This document shows, piece after piece, positions 22,353 through 33,702 of a stretch of 64,000 nt of DNA. How positions within the stretch are numbered: the stretch's first letter is position 1; each line of letters starts with the position of its first letter. A program made the translations under genes and the position numbers. Source of the DNA: Talpa occidentalis. Lineage: Eukaryota > Chordata > Mammalia > Eulipotyphla > Talpidae. Under the pieces are notes generated by a model that was given only the letters and a program-made list of their open reading frames with translations, was not told where the DNA came from and ran no database searches. The stretch is taken from positions 17,779,784 to 17,843,783 of the forward strand of contig NW_023602073.1 in assembly GCF_014898055.3 (NCBI RefSeq). Direction: 5' to 3'.

Positions 22353-24720
22353 GTTTTTACGTTACCTTCCTTGCCCCACTCCACCAAATGATCAGACAAG
22401 GTGGGAACATGTAAAATTGGAGCCATGAGTGTGTTCAGATTTTCCTTAATTCTGAGGATGTCTGTTACTTACATAAACAAGAGATGATTTGCTAGTACTG
22501 AGTTTTGGCCCCTGTTAAACTATTATTCCTCCCTGGGGTATTTATAATGCAGCCGGAGGCGCCAAAAGGATCCAACATCTATAGCAGAACGTCCACGATG
22601 TACCTTCTGGGATTCTGTTCATTCTGCCTGAGCATCAATAACCTCTAAGACTTAGAGATAGGACAGTTATCACCAGCACTCAGCCTAAGGGTCACATCAA
22701 TCTCTATTGTCAGCGTTACTGAGGAAAAATGTACAAATAAGATTATTTATGTTTAAGGTGGGTGTTGTGACTGGACAGAGTGTGCACTGTGAGGATTCCT
22801 CAAAGGCAAGTGTAGGGGAAATGCTTTTGCTTACAACAGTGGAAACAAAAGTGGAGTTTTTCAGGACAAATGTTTATTTAAGAATTAAGGGACAACAAAA
22901 ACATTAAAGCATAGGAATACATTGACTGGATACAAGTGTTTCGTTTGGTCTGAAATCTTGAGTTACTCTAACTACTTACCTGAGGTAGATTTAGGTTGGC
23001 ACTGTTTCAAGAGAACCTTCATCCGTCCCAGAAGTTACCTTCTAGTTTTGGTTACAGGCTCCCCAGTAGACCTCCCCAACCTCAGGTTGCGCTACGTATG
23101 AAGCATCAACACCTTTTCCTCTGTGGTTAAAAGTCCTCAAAGACCAGATTAAAAGACCTGTTTCGTACCCCCAGAGTTCTCTGCTTGAGGGATGGTCCAT
23201 CCTTAATTTATTCAACGACTAGAGACAATTACCAGTAAGGTTAGTTGAAAGAGGATAAGTCATAGCCTTGCCAGTGATAACAACTCTGCCTCCTACTCCA
23301 AATTCTAATGACTAACATGTAGCCATAAGGACTAATTTTCATCACCACCATGCCATACACCCAATACTATTTTAAGTATTACAACACTCAAACATATACT
23401 AGTGATAGGCATGATTTTCACCAAAGAGAAACAAAAAAAATCCATCTTGTATGTTTTATCACACTGGGCCACTTTTCATGGCCTAAGAGCTATTTATGAA
23501 AATCACTAAAAATGTAACAGCAAATAAACTTCCTGGATCTGTTTTTAAAAGAAAAACCACTCTAGAACTGACTCCTTATGATCACTAAGAGCTCTATCCA
23601 CTGACTCTAAGGTGACACAGCGGCCACTTAGGAGCAAAGCTTAGAGTCACCGGCGAGGTAGCAGCCAGCCACCTCCTTGAGTCTAAATGCCAGTGTCCCT
23701 GGGAGGTCTCGAGCGCTTTCGGAGACCAATCAGAAGTCTCAGACTAGCAATAAAATATTTATTCACCGATCTACAGTCCCAAATAATGCAGGAATCTTAA
23801 GTATTTATATTAAATGTCTTTATTCCAAGGGAAGAAAGAAATAAACCCTCACAAGTGTCTAGTTATAAATCACTGGGTTAATGATAGTAGTTCCAGGAAA
23901 TGTTAATGGTAATCGTAATTATCTTGTTAACTAGGAGAAAAGTGCTTCTGCTTAAACCTCTGATGAATCTGCCAACTACCTGTCCCTTCAGGCATTTAGA
24001 ATCCTGCACTCCAAGCAAAGTATGTACCTTATGTTGTGATGACTGCAGGTCTGGTGATAAAAAGTCTATTTCTTTTTCTATGGCAGAACTGAATAAATGA
24101 AAGGCTTATCATTATGGGGGTTTATCTGCAATACGCAGCAGGATAATGGAGTCAGGATAACTACAGAAAACATCTTCCTCTGAGGAACACCATTAAGTGT
24201 TTGACTCTGTGCTGCTCAGGCTTAAATCTTTGTCTCCCTTTAATCATTTGCCTGGAGCTTATGAAGGTGTAATACCATTGAAAGAGACATGATAAATTAA
24301 ATCACAAAAATATGGATATGGGTCACATCCTAACTGTTCTGGAATTTGCATTTCTGAACTGAAATGAATACCTGAAGCTGAAATTTCAAAGGCTAGTGGC
24401 CCTCTGAGATATTTTAGGGAAAAGGAAACTTCCAAGGTTAGGCCTTCACTCACGCTAATAAGCAAAAAGCTGAAATTCTGTTTCTTGATGAGGCTGACCT
24501 GCCAAAGGGAAACTCTTGGGAGAGTTTGGATCTAGGATAACTACTCCCCAGTTGCTCAGTACTTTTCACTACCAGCGGAAGTTCCCATGCTTCTACCAGT
24601 ACACTAGTTCCCACTCTAGCCAAACATAAAAAACAAAATCATCAGAGGCAAAGTCAGTATACATTCCTTCCCCCACAGTCACACATGCCACACCTTCTGT
24701 CACAAGGTTGCAGTCCTTTC
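22353..24720. other. No gene or recognisable element
   Basis: AT-rich intergenic sequence between the SINE and the presumed end of the zinc-finger transcript. Only short frames. Confidence 0.4.
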
Positions 24721-24721
24721 C

Positions 24722-24727
24722 TTTATT
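24722..24727 (-). terminator. Candidate polyadenylation signal of ZNF322
   Basis: TTTATT on the plus strand is AATAAA on the minus strand, about 1 kb beyond the stop codon, in a plausible place for the end of the ZNF322 3' UTR. Other AATAAA-like signals nearby cannot be excluded. Confidence 0.35.
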
Positions 24728-25079
24728 GGATTTCCAAATTTTAAAAAGTGAAAGTAAAGCAATCATTAAGTGGTTCAGATAAAAGAAAAGAATCTTTACC
24801 TGAGTTACCCATCAGGCCTACTCTGACCTGCCCCAGAGCGCCTCCCAGAACAAGCGTCTGGGTATGGAAAAAACTGCTGACATACTGAGTCCATTAAAAG
24901 TCATCTCTACCATGTGAGTCCACGAACTATGAGAACAGTTCTTCTCATACCTATTATATGTACAAAGTCCATAATTCAATCTCTCACGAGAGCAAAGTTC
25001 TCTGCAGAGGAGGTTCTTGTGGGGATCCAATAAGGTAGGAGTTTCTAAGCAAGGTTTTTCAGACCCCAGGTATTAGAGT

Positions 25080-25690
25080 GAATGGGTATTTTACCTACGT
25101 GAATTCCCTTCTGTGCCACTACAAGAGCTGATCATGGATAGAAGTTTTTGTCTTTCAGAGGCTTTGCAAGGTCGTTACTCAAACCTAAGAAGGCTCTCCA
25201 TGTCTCTGCCACATTCAAGACAAATATACAAATCTTCCCAATATGGCTTCACTGATGGATAAGGAAGTTATAGTTCTTTTGGAAGTTTCTTCCCACACTT
25301 TTGCTGGGGTTTCTCCCCAGTGTGGGTTTTCTGAAGTTCCATGAGATATGTATACTGTCTGAAGCGTTGCAGACACTGAGAGCATTTTAAAAAGTCATCC
25401 TCTGGTGTGAATTCTCTTGGAATGAGAAGGGGTAAACACTGCTAGAAAATTCGCTCACATTCACTGCATTTTGTGAGGCTTCCTATCTGTATGAATCCTC
25501 CTGTGATGAAATTCGTGTTTTGACTATACCAGGTTTTTCCAAAACCCAGGTGTTGGTAAGGTTTCTCACGGGGGAGACTGCTATGCTGTCTGTTAGGCAG
25601 CTCACTGAGCAAGCACTGCTCACACTTCTGACTGCAGATTCCCTGGTCCCCACTGAAGTCTGAAGAAATCTGAGATTTGACTTGAGTTCT
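25080..25690 (-). pseudogene. Fossil zinc-finger repeats in the ZNF322 3' UTR
   Basis: Beyond the ZNF322 stop codon the same strand still carries zinc-finger vestiges: an in-phase HTGEKP linker from plus-strand GGTTTCTCCCCAGTGTGGG near 25308-25326, preceded by a CSQC-type cysteine pair and a run ending in a histidine. Another degraded unit lies near 25440-25600. Stops and frameshifts separate them. They look like extra fingers of an older, longer protein that are now untranslated. Confidence 0.65.
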
Positions 25691-25753
25691 TCATCTTAGT
25701 GAGTTCTTTGACATGTAAATGCATTTTTAATGGTATTTTAATGTCTTGTCTGG

Positions 25754-26962
25754 TCAAGACATTTGTGAGGCCTCTGATGCATGAGGAGGGCTGAGTTGGA
25801 GACCTTTCTCACCCACGTTACAGATATATGGTTTTTCACCAAGGTGCATTGTCTGATGTTGAAGAAGGGGTGAGCTCTGGTGGAAGCTTTTATCACACAC
25901 ACTGTATTTATAATGTAGCTCCTCTGTCTGAGTTCTCATTTTCTGTTGGGCCACAAAGTCCATGCCTAGGAGGAAGCCGTTCTCACACGTAGACCACTGA
26001 TGTGGTTTCTCTTCCATGTGGATTCTCTGATGCACAATAAGGTCTGAACTACAGCTGAAACTTTTCTCATATTCAAGGCATTTAAAAGTGTGAGTGTGAG
26101 TTGCTTGGTGCCTGATTAGATTAGCACTCCGAGTAAAACTTCTCATGCATTCCAAGCATTTATACGGCTTCTCGCCCGTGTGGACCCTCTGGTGCACAAT
26201 AAGGTCCGATTTTTGGCCAAAGCATTTCTCACAGGCACCACACTTGTACGGCTTCTCCCCAGTATGAACTCTCTTATGAACAATGAAGGCTGAACGGTGT
26301 CGGTAACTTTTCTCACACTTGTTACATTTGTAGGGTCTCTCACCGGTGTGAGTTCTCTGGTGACTGATAAGATCTGATTTCCCACTAAAAGCTTTTTCAC
26401 ACTCCAGACACTTAAATGGTTTCTCACCTGTGTGAGTTCTTCGGTGCCTTATGAGGTTTGTGCTTCGACTGAAGCATTTATCACACTCACTACACAGGTA
26501 CGGCTTCTCGCCCGTATGGCTTCGCTGGTGGACAAGCAAGTCAGAGCTCTGACCAAAGTTCTTGCCACAAATGTCACACGTGTAGAACTTTTTACCTGCG
26601 TGAGTTCTCTGGTGTCCTGAAAGGGCCAAGTGGTGCCAAAAGCTCTTCTCGCATTTGCTACATTTATAAGGTTTCTCATAGTTGTGGATCCTCTGGTGTG
26701 AAATAAGATCTGCGCTTTGGATGAAAGTTTTCTCACACATATCACATCTATAAGGTTTCTCCCCAGTGTGGGTTCGCTCACACATAATAAGAGCTAAGTT
26801 TTCACGGAAGTTTTGTTCACGGTCAAGGCACTGGTATATTTGATCATCTATTCGAGTGATCTCACGCATGTGAATAAAAATCTTTTTACCCTTCTGAGGG
26901 CATACATGATAGATCTTCCTTTTCTGAGTTCTCTGATTATATCTTTCTTCTGAAGTGTACAT
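25754..26962 (-). CDS. ZNF322: Zinc finger protein 322 (C2H2 type)
   Basis: A nuclear DNA-binding protein of 402 residues, which is the length I recall for human ZNF322. Its sequence matches my recollection of that protein almost throughout. Eight complete C2H2 fingers run in tandem, with first cysteines at 73, 101, 129, 157, 185, 213, 241 and 269, joined mostly by TGEKP-type linkers. Degenerate fingers flank them: one near 45-65, one at 295-315 with Tyr for the second Cys, and others near 323, 353-373 and 381. No KRAB or SCAN domain is encoded here. The ATG at 26960-26962 starts the conserved N-terminus, 187 nt inside the exon proposed to begin at 27149. The gene is uninterrupted. In human it is linked to transcriptional activation and the MAPK pathway, according to literature I recall. 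Confidence 0.95.
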   Translation of the reverse strand: MYTSEERYNQRTQKRKIYHVCPQKGKKIFIHMREITRIDDQIYQCLDREQNFRENLALIMCERTHTGEKPYRCDMCEKTFIQSADLISHQRIHNYEKPYKCSKCEKSFWHHLALSGHQRTHAGKKFYTCDICGKNFGQSSDLLVHQRSHTGEKPYLCSECDKCFSRSTNLIRHRRTHTGEKPFKCLECEKAFSGKSDLISHQRTHTGERPYKCNKCEKSYRHRSAFIVHKRVHTGEKPYKCGACEKCFGQKSDLIVHQRVHTGEKPYKCLECMRSFTRSANLIRHQATHTHTFKCLEYEKSFSCSSDLIVHQRIHMEEKPHQWSTCENGFLLGMDFVAQQKMRTQTEELHYKYSVCDKSFHQSSPLLQHQTMHLGEKPYICNVGEKGLQLSPPHASEASQMS

Positions 26963-27148
26963 TTTCTATGGCTCTGTCCTAGGGAGTTTTCCACTGGTCC
27001 TCTTGACCATCATCTTCTTCACAATCATTTTCTTGATAAGACCTTAAGACACACATCTGTGTTAGGCCCTTCAGTCACGAGCAGTTTGTCTCTACAAGGT
27101 TTCACCATCATACACACTAATTCCAATACACTAATTCGTATTTCCAGC

Positions 27149-27151
27149 CCT
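27149..27151 (-). other. Candidate splice acceptor of the ZNF322 coding exon
   Basis: Minus strand reads TTTGTCTCACAG then GGCTGG: a pyrimidine-rich tract and AG at 27151-27150, so the exon would begin at 27149 and include 187 nt of 5' UTR before the ATG. Confidence 0.55.
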
Positions 27152-27199
27152 GTGAGACAAAGCAGAAATATTGTTTATATTCCTATGATTAAGAATCCT

Positions 27200-27559
27200 T
27201 TAAATTAAAATTGCTGCAGAAGAGAAAAAATTCTGCATCAGAAATCCTAAGTTTTCTAGTTTTGCAGACATTGAAACCAGTTTGTATTTTTGCCTGTTTA
27301 CTAATATAAAACCAATAACAGCACATGAGGGAAAAGTACCAGGAAGAACCGTTTTTTTAATCAACCTGGGTAGTTTCAAAACCAGCGCTCTTCCTCTTCC
27401 CCTTGCTTGAGCTGAGTAGTAAGACCAGGTCTAATCATTCATATGCTGCTCATGAAGAAAATAAAACAAAAAGACCTGTGAACATCTATGTAGCCCTTTC
27501 TGTAGAAAAGTCTAGAAGGAAATGGTTCATGATCATCAGAATCTCCAGTGACTAGAGAG
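27200..27559. other. Intronic sequence of ZNF322, nothing recognised
   Basis: No repeat or gene signal that I can name. Confidence 0.35.
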
Positions 27560-27685
27560 AGAAGAAAGTCCTTTGAGTCTGTCATTTTAGTTAGGTGATG
27601 TTAGGCAAGTTAGTCTGTACCTATTTCCTCATCTGTAAAATGAATTAATAATAAAAATCACCCTGTACTATTCTTCTTTCTCACA
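27560..27685 (+). repeat. MIR fragment
   Basis: Contains the MIR core and tail pattern (GGCAAGTTAGTCTG... CTCATCTGTAAAATGAATTA). Confidence 0.6.
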
Positions 27686-27689
27686 CTCT

Positions 27690-27831
27690 GTAAATAAGCC
27701 ATGGATAAATCTGATGGCTTCATTCTCAAAACTGGAATGCAACCACTTCTTCACCACTTATGCTACTACACCTGGTCTTAACCATTCTCATTTCTCACCT
27801 AGATTATTGTAGTAACTTCCCAAATGGTGCC
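27690..27831. repeat. L2 fragment, interrupted by MLT1
   Basis: Sequence resembling L2 3' regions ends at AACTTCCCAAATGG, where MLT1 begins, and resumes at about 28239. Confidence 0.5.
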
Positions 27832-28238
27832 CTATAATGGGCTGAATTGGGGGCCCTGGAAATCATATATTAGAGCCCTAACACCCCCCTAACCCCCCAT
27901 CATCTCAGAACATTGCTATATTTGAAGATAAGGACTTGTAAAGAGTCAAGTTAAAATGAAGCCATTGGGAGGACCCTAATCCAATCTGACTGGTGTCTGA
28001 ACGAGAGGAGACTAGGACTCAGAGAGACTAGGGGTGCAAGTGCAAGGCCATGGAGGGAAGACCATGTCAGAGCACAGAGAGAAGGTGGTCATTTACAAGT
28101 CAGGAGAGTGATCTCAGAAGAAACCAAAACTGCCACTGCGATCTTGGAGCTCATGTCCCTCAACTGTGAGAAAATCAACTTCTTCAAGCCACCCAGCTGG
28201 CAGTTCACTTGTTGGAGTGGTCCCAGCAAACTAATATA
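27832..28238 (+). mobile_element. MLT1-type LTR (ERVL-MaLR)
   Basis: Plus-strand MLT1 pattern: ATGGGCTGAATTGGG start, GAGAAGGTGG block, CAACTGTGAGAAAATCAACTT and AAGCCACCCAG, ending AACTAATATA. It sits inside an older L2. Confidence 0.75.
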
Positions 28239-28690
28239 CTGTCCTTCTCTCACTAGCCTCCCTTCACCCTTATTCTCAACCTTGCAGCGAGTGTAATCCT
28301 TTTAAAACAAAACCCACATTATGTTGTTCTTCTCGTCCCTTCAATGGCTTCTTTCTTAGCCTTCACAATGGCCAAGTGGCCACATGTGAGTTGTCTTCCA
28401 ACCTAGCCACTACTGCCCTGACCTCTTACACTGTTCTCTTTGCAGGTGCAGTCCTGCCACAATGGCGTCCTATCTGCTCCTCATCTGCTCAGTCTCTCCT
28501 CAGGGCCTGTGCCACACAGCCTCCAGGTATGTGCAAACTCTCTCAATTATTTCAACAGTTTTTTCGACATTATTTCTCATGGAGGCCTTTCCTGACCACA
28601 TGATTGGATGCGATCCCTACTGCCCCTCCTGCTTTATTTTCCTCCAAGGCACATCCCACTTTCCAACACACTATATAGCTCATTTATATC
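28239..28690. repeat. L2 fragment, continued
   Basis: Continues the L2 broken at 27831: CAATGGCTTCTTTCTTAG, then the Cys-rich, pyrimidine-rich L2 end region with TGCCCCTCCTGC. Confidence 0.55.
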
Positions 28691-28898
28691 TTGACTGACT
28701 ACTGCTAGAGGTTGACTTCATTTGCTGCTCTTTCCCGTGTATATACAGCAGTGCCCGATGCACAGATGGTGCTCAACACACACTAAGCAGGACTGATCCT
28801 TACTGAGATTCCACTTGTGTCCTTACCTGCTCCTCCAGTGAGATGCGGTCTAGGGGAGTGGAGGTGCACTTCAAAAGATTGAAAAAAGTGTCACTTAC

Positions 28899-28973
28899 CT
28901 AGAATCTAGATGGAAAATAAGCAGCATTTACTTCCTGGTCCTGAGAATTTGATTTCTCAAGGGAGGTAACATT
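28899..28973 (-). other. Candidate non-coding exon of ZNF322
   Basis: On the minus strand a perfect donor, AG|GTAAGT (exon end 28899), lies 75 nt after an acceptor, TGTTTTACAG (exon start 28973). It has no ATG-initiated frame into the coding exon. It fits a 5' UTR exon between the CpG-island promoter and the coding exon, but splicing is inferred only. Confidence 0.45.
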
Positions 28974-29504
28974 CTGTAAAACACAAGGACAAAAATAATC
29001 ATAAATGAGAGGATTTAGCACAACATCATTTCATTCAAGAACCTCAAAGTGGGTAAACTACAGTGTTCTTACAAAGAACAGACGACTTTAAAAGAAGAAC
29101 TATAAAGACTTATGATAAGAAAAGTTAGAGAGGGTAGGAGTGGTTGTAGAAATGCAAATTTCACAATACATCCTTTAAAAGCAATATGAAAAGAAGAAAA
29201 ACAAATGCACTACCTAAAATCTATCACCAGCAAGCCCCAGCTATCGCCCACATTCTAGCTGCGAGCTATCACTATCAAGGAAAACAAGGAGGTGTGGGGT
29301 AAAGAGAGGAGGAAAGCTGGTGATGGATAAACCAAGCTAACAAAGAGAAAACCCACTCACGGTAAGTATTACAAAAACCTATAAACAGCTCTGATGAGAG
29401 CAGGATACAGGAGGGTCTCAGTATGCACACAGGAACCAAAGAGGCAGTCCTGGAAAGGCAATTCTTCAGGAAAGAAGAGTAAAAGGGAAGGGAGAAGAAC
29501 CCTT
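28974..29504. other. Intronic sequence, nothing recognised
   Basis: A-rich, with no coding signal. Confidence 0.35.
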
Positions 29505-29895
29505 TGGACTACCCAAATGCCCAAAAATAGATGACTGGATCAAGAAGATGTGGTACATATATATCATGGAATATTACTCAGCATTCAAAAAAGATAAACA
29601 CATGCAATTTGCAGCAACATGGTTGGTGCTGGAAGGGATCATGCTCAGCGAAATAAGCCAGAAAGAAAAAGAAAAATACCGGATGGTCTCACTCATAGCA
29701 GGAATCTAGAAAACTTAAATAAGGGACCAGGATAATGAATAACTATAAGAAAGTGAAAATCAAAATCAACAAAAACTATGAACCAGAGACACTCTATGGG
29801 TGGTAGGGGGCAGGAGGGGAGGGATTGGGGTCAAAATAAGGGGGTTGCAATTGTATGGGGAATATAAAAATAAAATTTATTATAAAAAAAATAAA
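29505..29895 (+). repeat. L1 3' end, relatively young
   Basis: End of ORF2 and 3' UTR, less decayed than other L1 pieces here: CTACCCAAATGCCC, GGAATATTACTCAGCATTC, CAACATGGTTGGTGCTGGA, then a G-rich tract and an AATAAAATTTATTATAAAAA tail. 5'-truncated, as most L1 insertions are. Confidence 0.8.
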
Positions 29896-30417
29896 GTATG
29901 CATGTTCCACAATAGAAAAAAAAACCAAAAAACGCACAACCTGTCTCCCCACCAGTTCTAAGAATGCCATCCCATTTAAAAAAAAAAAAAAAAAAAACCC
30001 AACACAACAAAAAACTTCACTACAATGACAAAGGTGGTAAAGAGCTGCTGAGCTAGCAATCTTGTTAAACATTTTATGGTCCAATAAATTAGGAAAAAAT
30101 CAATTAAAAATTGGGAGAAGTAGGAAGGGACAAAGTAAAATTACCTCACTGATCACACGATTAATGTCAGGGAGGAGTTAAAGAATACTACTAAAAACTG
30201 AAAATCAGATCACTCAAGGTTAAATAAGAAAATGGGGCTGAAGACATTTAAAAAGATCTAGCTCAAAGGTAGCCAATAAAACAAAAATTAAACATTCTGA
30301 AAAAATTGTATTGAAAGAGCAATGAAAACACATACAGGAAAAAACAGGGTAGCTATAAATGAAAATGACAATGCTGAAACTAAACATAAAATCAGTAAAT
30401 GTAAAACAGTAACCAGG
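29896..30417. other. A-rich sequence, nothing specific
   Basis: Includes a poly-A run near 29979-29997. Possibly further LINE remnants; no family assigned. Confidence 0.3.
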
Positions 30418-30513
30418 GCCTCCCTAGGTGGTGCAGTGGATTAAGTGCAGCGCTGTGAAGCTGTCCACAGCCTCTGCAGTGCAGGTTTGATTCCTGGCCA
30501 GCCAGGGAATCAG
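30418..30513 (+). repeat. tRNA-derived SINE, 5' fragment
   Basis: Only the tRNA-like head: GGGCCTCCCTAGGTGGTGC to TTCCTGGCCAGCCAGGGA. The 3' part is missing. Confidence 0.78.
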
Positions 30514-30899
30514 TGACAAAATTCTGTCACCTATTAGGTCATAAAGAAGCATCAGCAAGTTGCATAAAAGGGCATCAACAACACTGCAGTGAAACAAAAT
30601 ATTTGAAAGTTATTAAAATAGCAATAACAAAAGCCCCCCCCCTGCCAAATTGGAGGGGGCGGGACATTGAAACAACTCTTCAGTGAATGGAGAAAAAAAT
30701 TGCCACAATAGGTACATACCTAAATGTAATCAAAAGGAAACATGAGAAAAAAAATTAAAAGAATTTCTTTGATAACTGAAATTATATTATATAAACTATA
30801 ATTTTTTTTAAAGCCATCAAAGAAATATTTGGTCTTAAATAGTTTTTCTCAATAAAACTGAAAGAATTAAACTTCACAGACCAAAGCTAAGAAAAACAA

Positions 30900-32415
30900 A
30901 AAATTAAGAAAATACGGATAAAAGTGAAAATAATAAAGAGAAAAGCAATATATCTAATTTTAAGTCAAAATCCTTGTTTTGAAACACTTAAAACACTAGC
31001 TAGCTTGATAGAATAAAGGGAGAAAGCACACATTCATGATACAAGAAAGAATATAATAAATTCAGGAGAATACAATAACCACCAAATAAATAAGCACCAA
31101 AACCAGAGGGGAAAAAATCCTGTATACATAAATACAAAAACCAATGAAATTGTGTTTCTCTGGGAGCACAATTTATCAAAATCAACTCCATCAGACAGAA
31201 AGTTTTAAATCATTCATTTGTACAAATAAAGTTACTGAGGCACTATCCTACACAAGAATGTATTAATGATCTAAATGATTTAAGAAGGGAATTCTAAATC
31301 TAATACTTCATAAATGTTCTCCAGGGAATAAAAAAAAAAATGGAAAAACTTTATTCTTTTGTGAAAAAAGTGTAACATTGATAACTACTCCCAATAGGGT
31401 ATTAAAAATTTTTTACAGTCCAGTATCAGTATCAATGTGAAAAGGGCTAATAAAACCCAACAACCACATTAAAAGATATACCATAACCAAGTGGGAATTA
31501 TTTAAGGAACATGTAATTGGTATAAATAGATTAGGAAATCCCTGGTGGCACAAGGAGTTAAGACATAACCTATGAAGCGAAACGCAGCCACTGCAGCACG
31601 AATTGGATCCCCGGCCGGCCAGGGAGCAACCCACATGGTGCAGCAGACCTCTCCTGACTTGCCCACTGCTCCCCTCAGCAGTGTACTTCAGTCAATCTGC
31701 CTGTTCTGTTCCCCACTCTGTCTCTGGTGAATCCTCTCACCCTCCCACACCTCTGGTCTGTTCTTGTATGCATAAATAAATCTTAAAAAAATAAATAGAT
31801 TAGGAAATCCATTAATATAATGCTGCATATTAAAAATATGGAGAAAATCGTATCATTATCTCCACAGATGCTGAAAGAACTTACAACAGACGTTAACATC
31901 TGTTCCTGATGAAAATACTCCATAAAATAGCAACTAGTGTTTACTTCCTTTTAACATAACAAAACACGCATTCCTTAATCTACTACAGTAAGTACATAAG
32001 AAAAACTAGTCATTTCCACTGAGATCAGGAACATTAAGAATGACCATCTCTCCTACTATTAAATACCAGCCTGGAAGTATCAGCCAGTGTTATTAGAAAA
32101 GAGGCATCAATTAGAGGCATAATAATAGGGAAAAAAGTAAAATTACCTCTGAAGATATACTGACAGCATTACTAGAAAACCCTACAGACAGACAATGCTA
32201 TAACTTGTTTTGATTCAAACAATAAAGGAATTCAGTAAGGTAGTAGGATATAAAATTCACACACAGAAATCAATAGCTCTTTTCTATTCACAAATAACAA
32301 AGAGTACATAATGACAGAGAATACCCCTTGCATAGTAACACCAAAAAAATATAAAATACTTAGAAATAAATCAACCAGTAATAATGTAAGATGATGAAGA
32401 AAAGTTTCAAGTACT
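30900..32415 (+). repeat. Decayed L1 ORF2 region, first part
   Basis: Plus-strand L1 ORF2 sequence, notably 31445-31520 and 31810-32410 (ATAGGGAAAAAAGTAAAATTACC; AAATCAATAGCTCTTTTCTA). A SINE (31542-31790) interrupts it, and a 684-bp insert splits it at 32435. Confidence 0.65.
31542..31790 (+). repeat. tRNA-derived SINE with 20-bp target duplication
   Basis: Flanked by ATAAATAGATTAGGAAATCC at 31522-31541 and 31791-31810. It lies inside the decayed L1. Confidence 0.88.
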
Positions 32416-32435
32416 AAAAGACCCCAAAGTAGAAG

Positions 32436-33119
32436 CTTCCTCTCCTCCCACTGGGAAAAGAGAGCATCAGAGATGTGACTGGGGACCCAGGGCAGAGCTG
32501 GAGACCACAAAAGCAGACAAGAGGAGCTGGGCCAACCAACTACCGAAGTCTGTCCCCACTGGGGAACTTCTCCACTGACGTGGCGGGGGGGAGCAGGGTT
32601 CCCATTGCCAGAATTATAAGACTCAGCAGCAGCATCACGTGACATCACCGGAATGGATGGCCCAATCGGTGTGAATGAGGATGCACGGAGAGGCCATACT
32701 AATCTGGACAAAACAGGACAGTCATGTATACCACAGGAAGCTCCAAAATCAAGGCGTCCGGAGACCCACTCCACATACCTGACACAACAGGTTCCTGAAC
32801 TGCTCCACCTTGCTACCTGCCTCACAGTTGCTCCTGGGGATTTGAGCAGCATGGTCTGCCTCCGTCCAGGAGCCCAGGTCCTCAAGCAGGAAAAGGACAA
32901 GATTCCAGGAAAAAGACAAGGCCCATGGGCTGACCATCAATCCACGTCTTACAGCAAGGGAGGAGGGAGAGTGATTGGAGCAGGAGAGAGAAACATGGGG
33001 AAGCTGGGTGTTGGTGTGTGGGTGGATTATTGGTGGGAGGGCCACACCTAAGGGGAACAATAATAAGGTGACCCATTATGTAAGAAAATAAACAAACACA
33101 TAACAAATAACTAAGTAAA
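32436..33119 (+). mobile_element. Retroposed insert of unknown origin
   Basis: A 684-bp segment bounded by a perfect 21-bp direct repeat (32415-32435 and 33120-33140; core AAAAGACCCCAAAGTAGAAG). The right end is A-rich with AATAAA-like signals (AAAATAAACAAACACATAAC). The flanking L1 ORF2 continues after it. The interior is GC-richer than its surroundings and matches no family I recognise. It contains overlapping open frames of 132 (+) and 222 (-) codons that look like chance. A processed transcript or composite element moved by L1 is the likeliest origin. Confidence 0.7.
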
Positions 33120-33140
33120 TAAAAGACCCCAAAGTAGAAG

Positions 33141-33660
33141 GAACAAATGGAAGCCTACCTTTTGTTTTAGATGGACTGACTCACTATCATGAAGATGTTG
33201 GATTTATGAATTATTGCAATCTCAATAAAGATAACAACAAGCTTCTTCATGGAACTAGGCCAAAGATTGGCAAACTGAACCCCAGGCCAATTCTGATTTG
33301 GGGGGGCATTTTTATGAAATCTTACTGAAAAATGGTCACACTGTTCTTTAATGTATTGCTTATTTCACAAAGTGAATAAATGTAAAAGAGACCCTAAGTC
33401 CCCAAGTCCAAACTACACACTTTCTGGCCTGTTACAGAAAAATTCCCAATGCCTTAGCTACAAGATTATTATTCAAGTTCACGTGGAAAAACCAACATGC
33501 AACAACAACCAGGAAACAAAAGATGGAGGGACCACTAACCCAAGAGACATTAAAATACACTAGAAAGCCTCTAATATTAAAAGAATGTCGTTCTGGTACA
33601 TGAACACATAAAAATTCAAGTGGAACAGAATAGAAAATTCAGAAACAGACATAGGCATAT
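33141..33660 (+). repeat. Decayed L1 ORF2 region, second part
   Basis: Continues the L1 after the insert: GAACAAATGGAAGCC, AAAATTCCCAATGCC, then ATTCAAGTGGAACAGAATAG and AAACAGACATAGGC. Confidence 0.6.
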
Positions 33661-33702
33661 ATATTATTTGTGTAAGATAAAAGAGATACCTTACATCAAT
33701 AA

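Noticed and set aside
32232..32900. 222-codon minus frame
   Set aside because: It crosses the boundary between old L1 sequence and the retroposed insert, so it cannot be an inherited gene.
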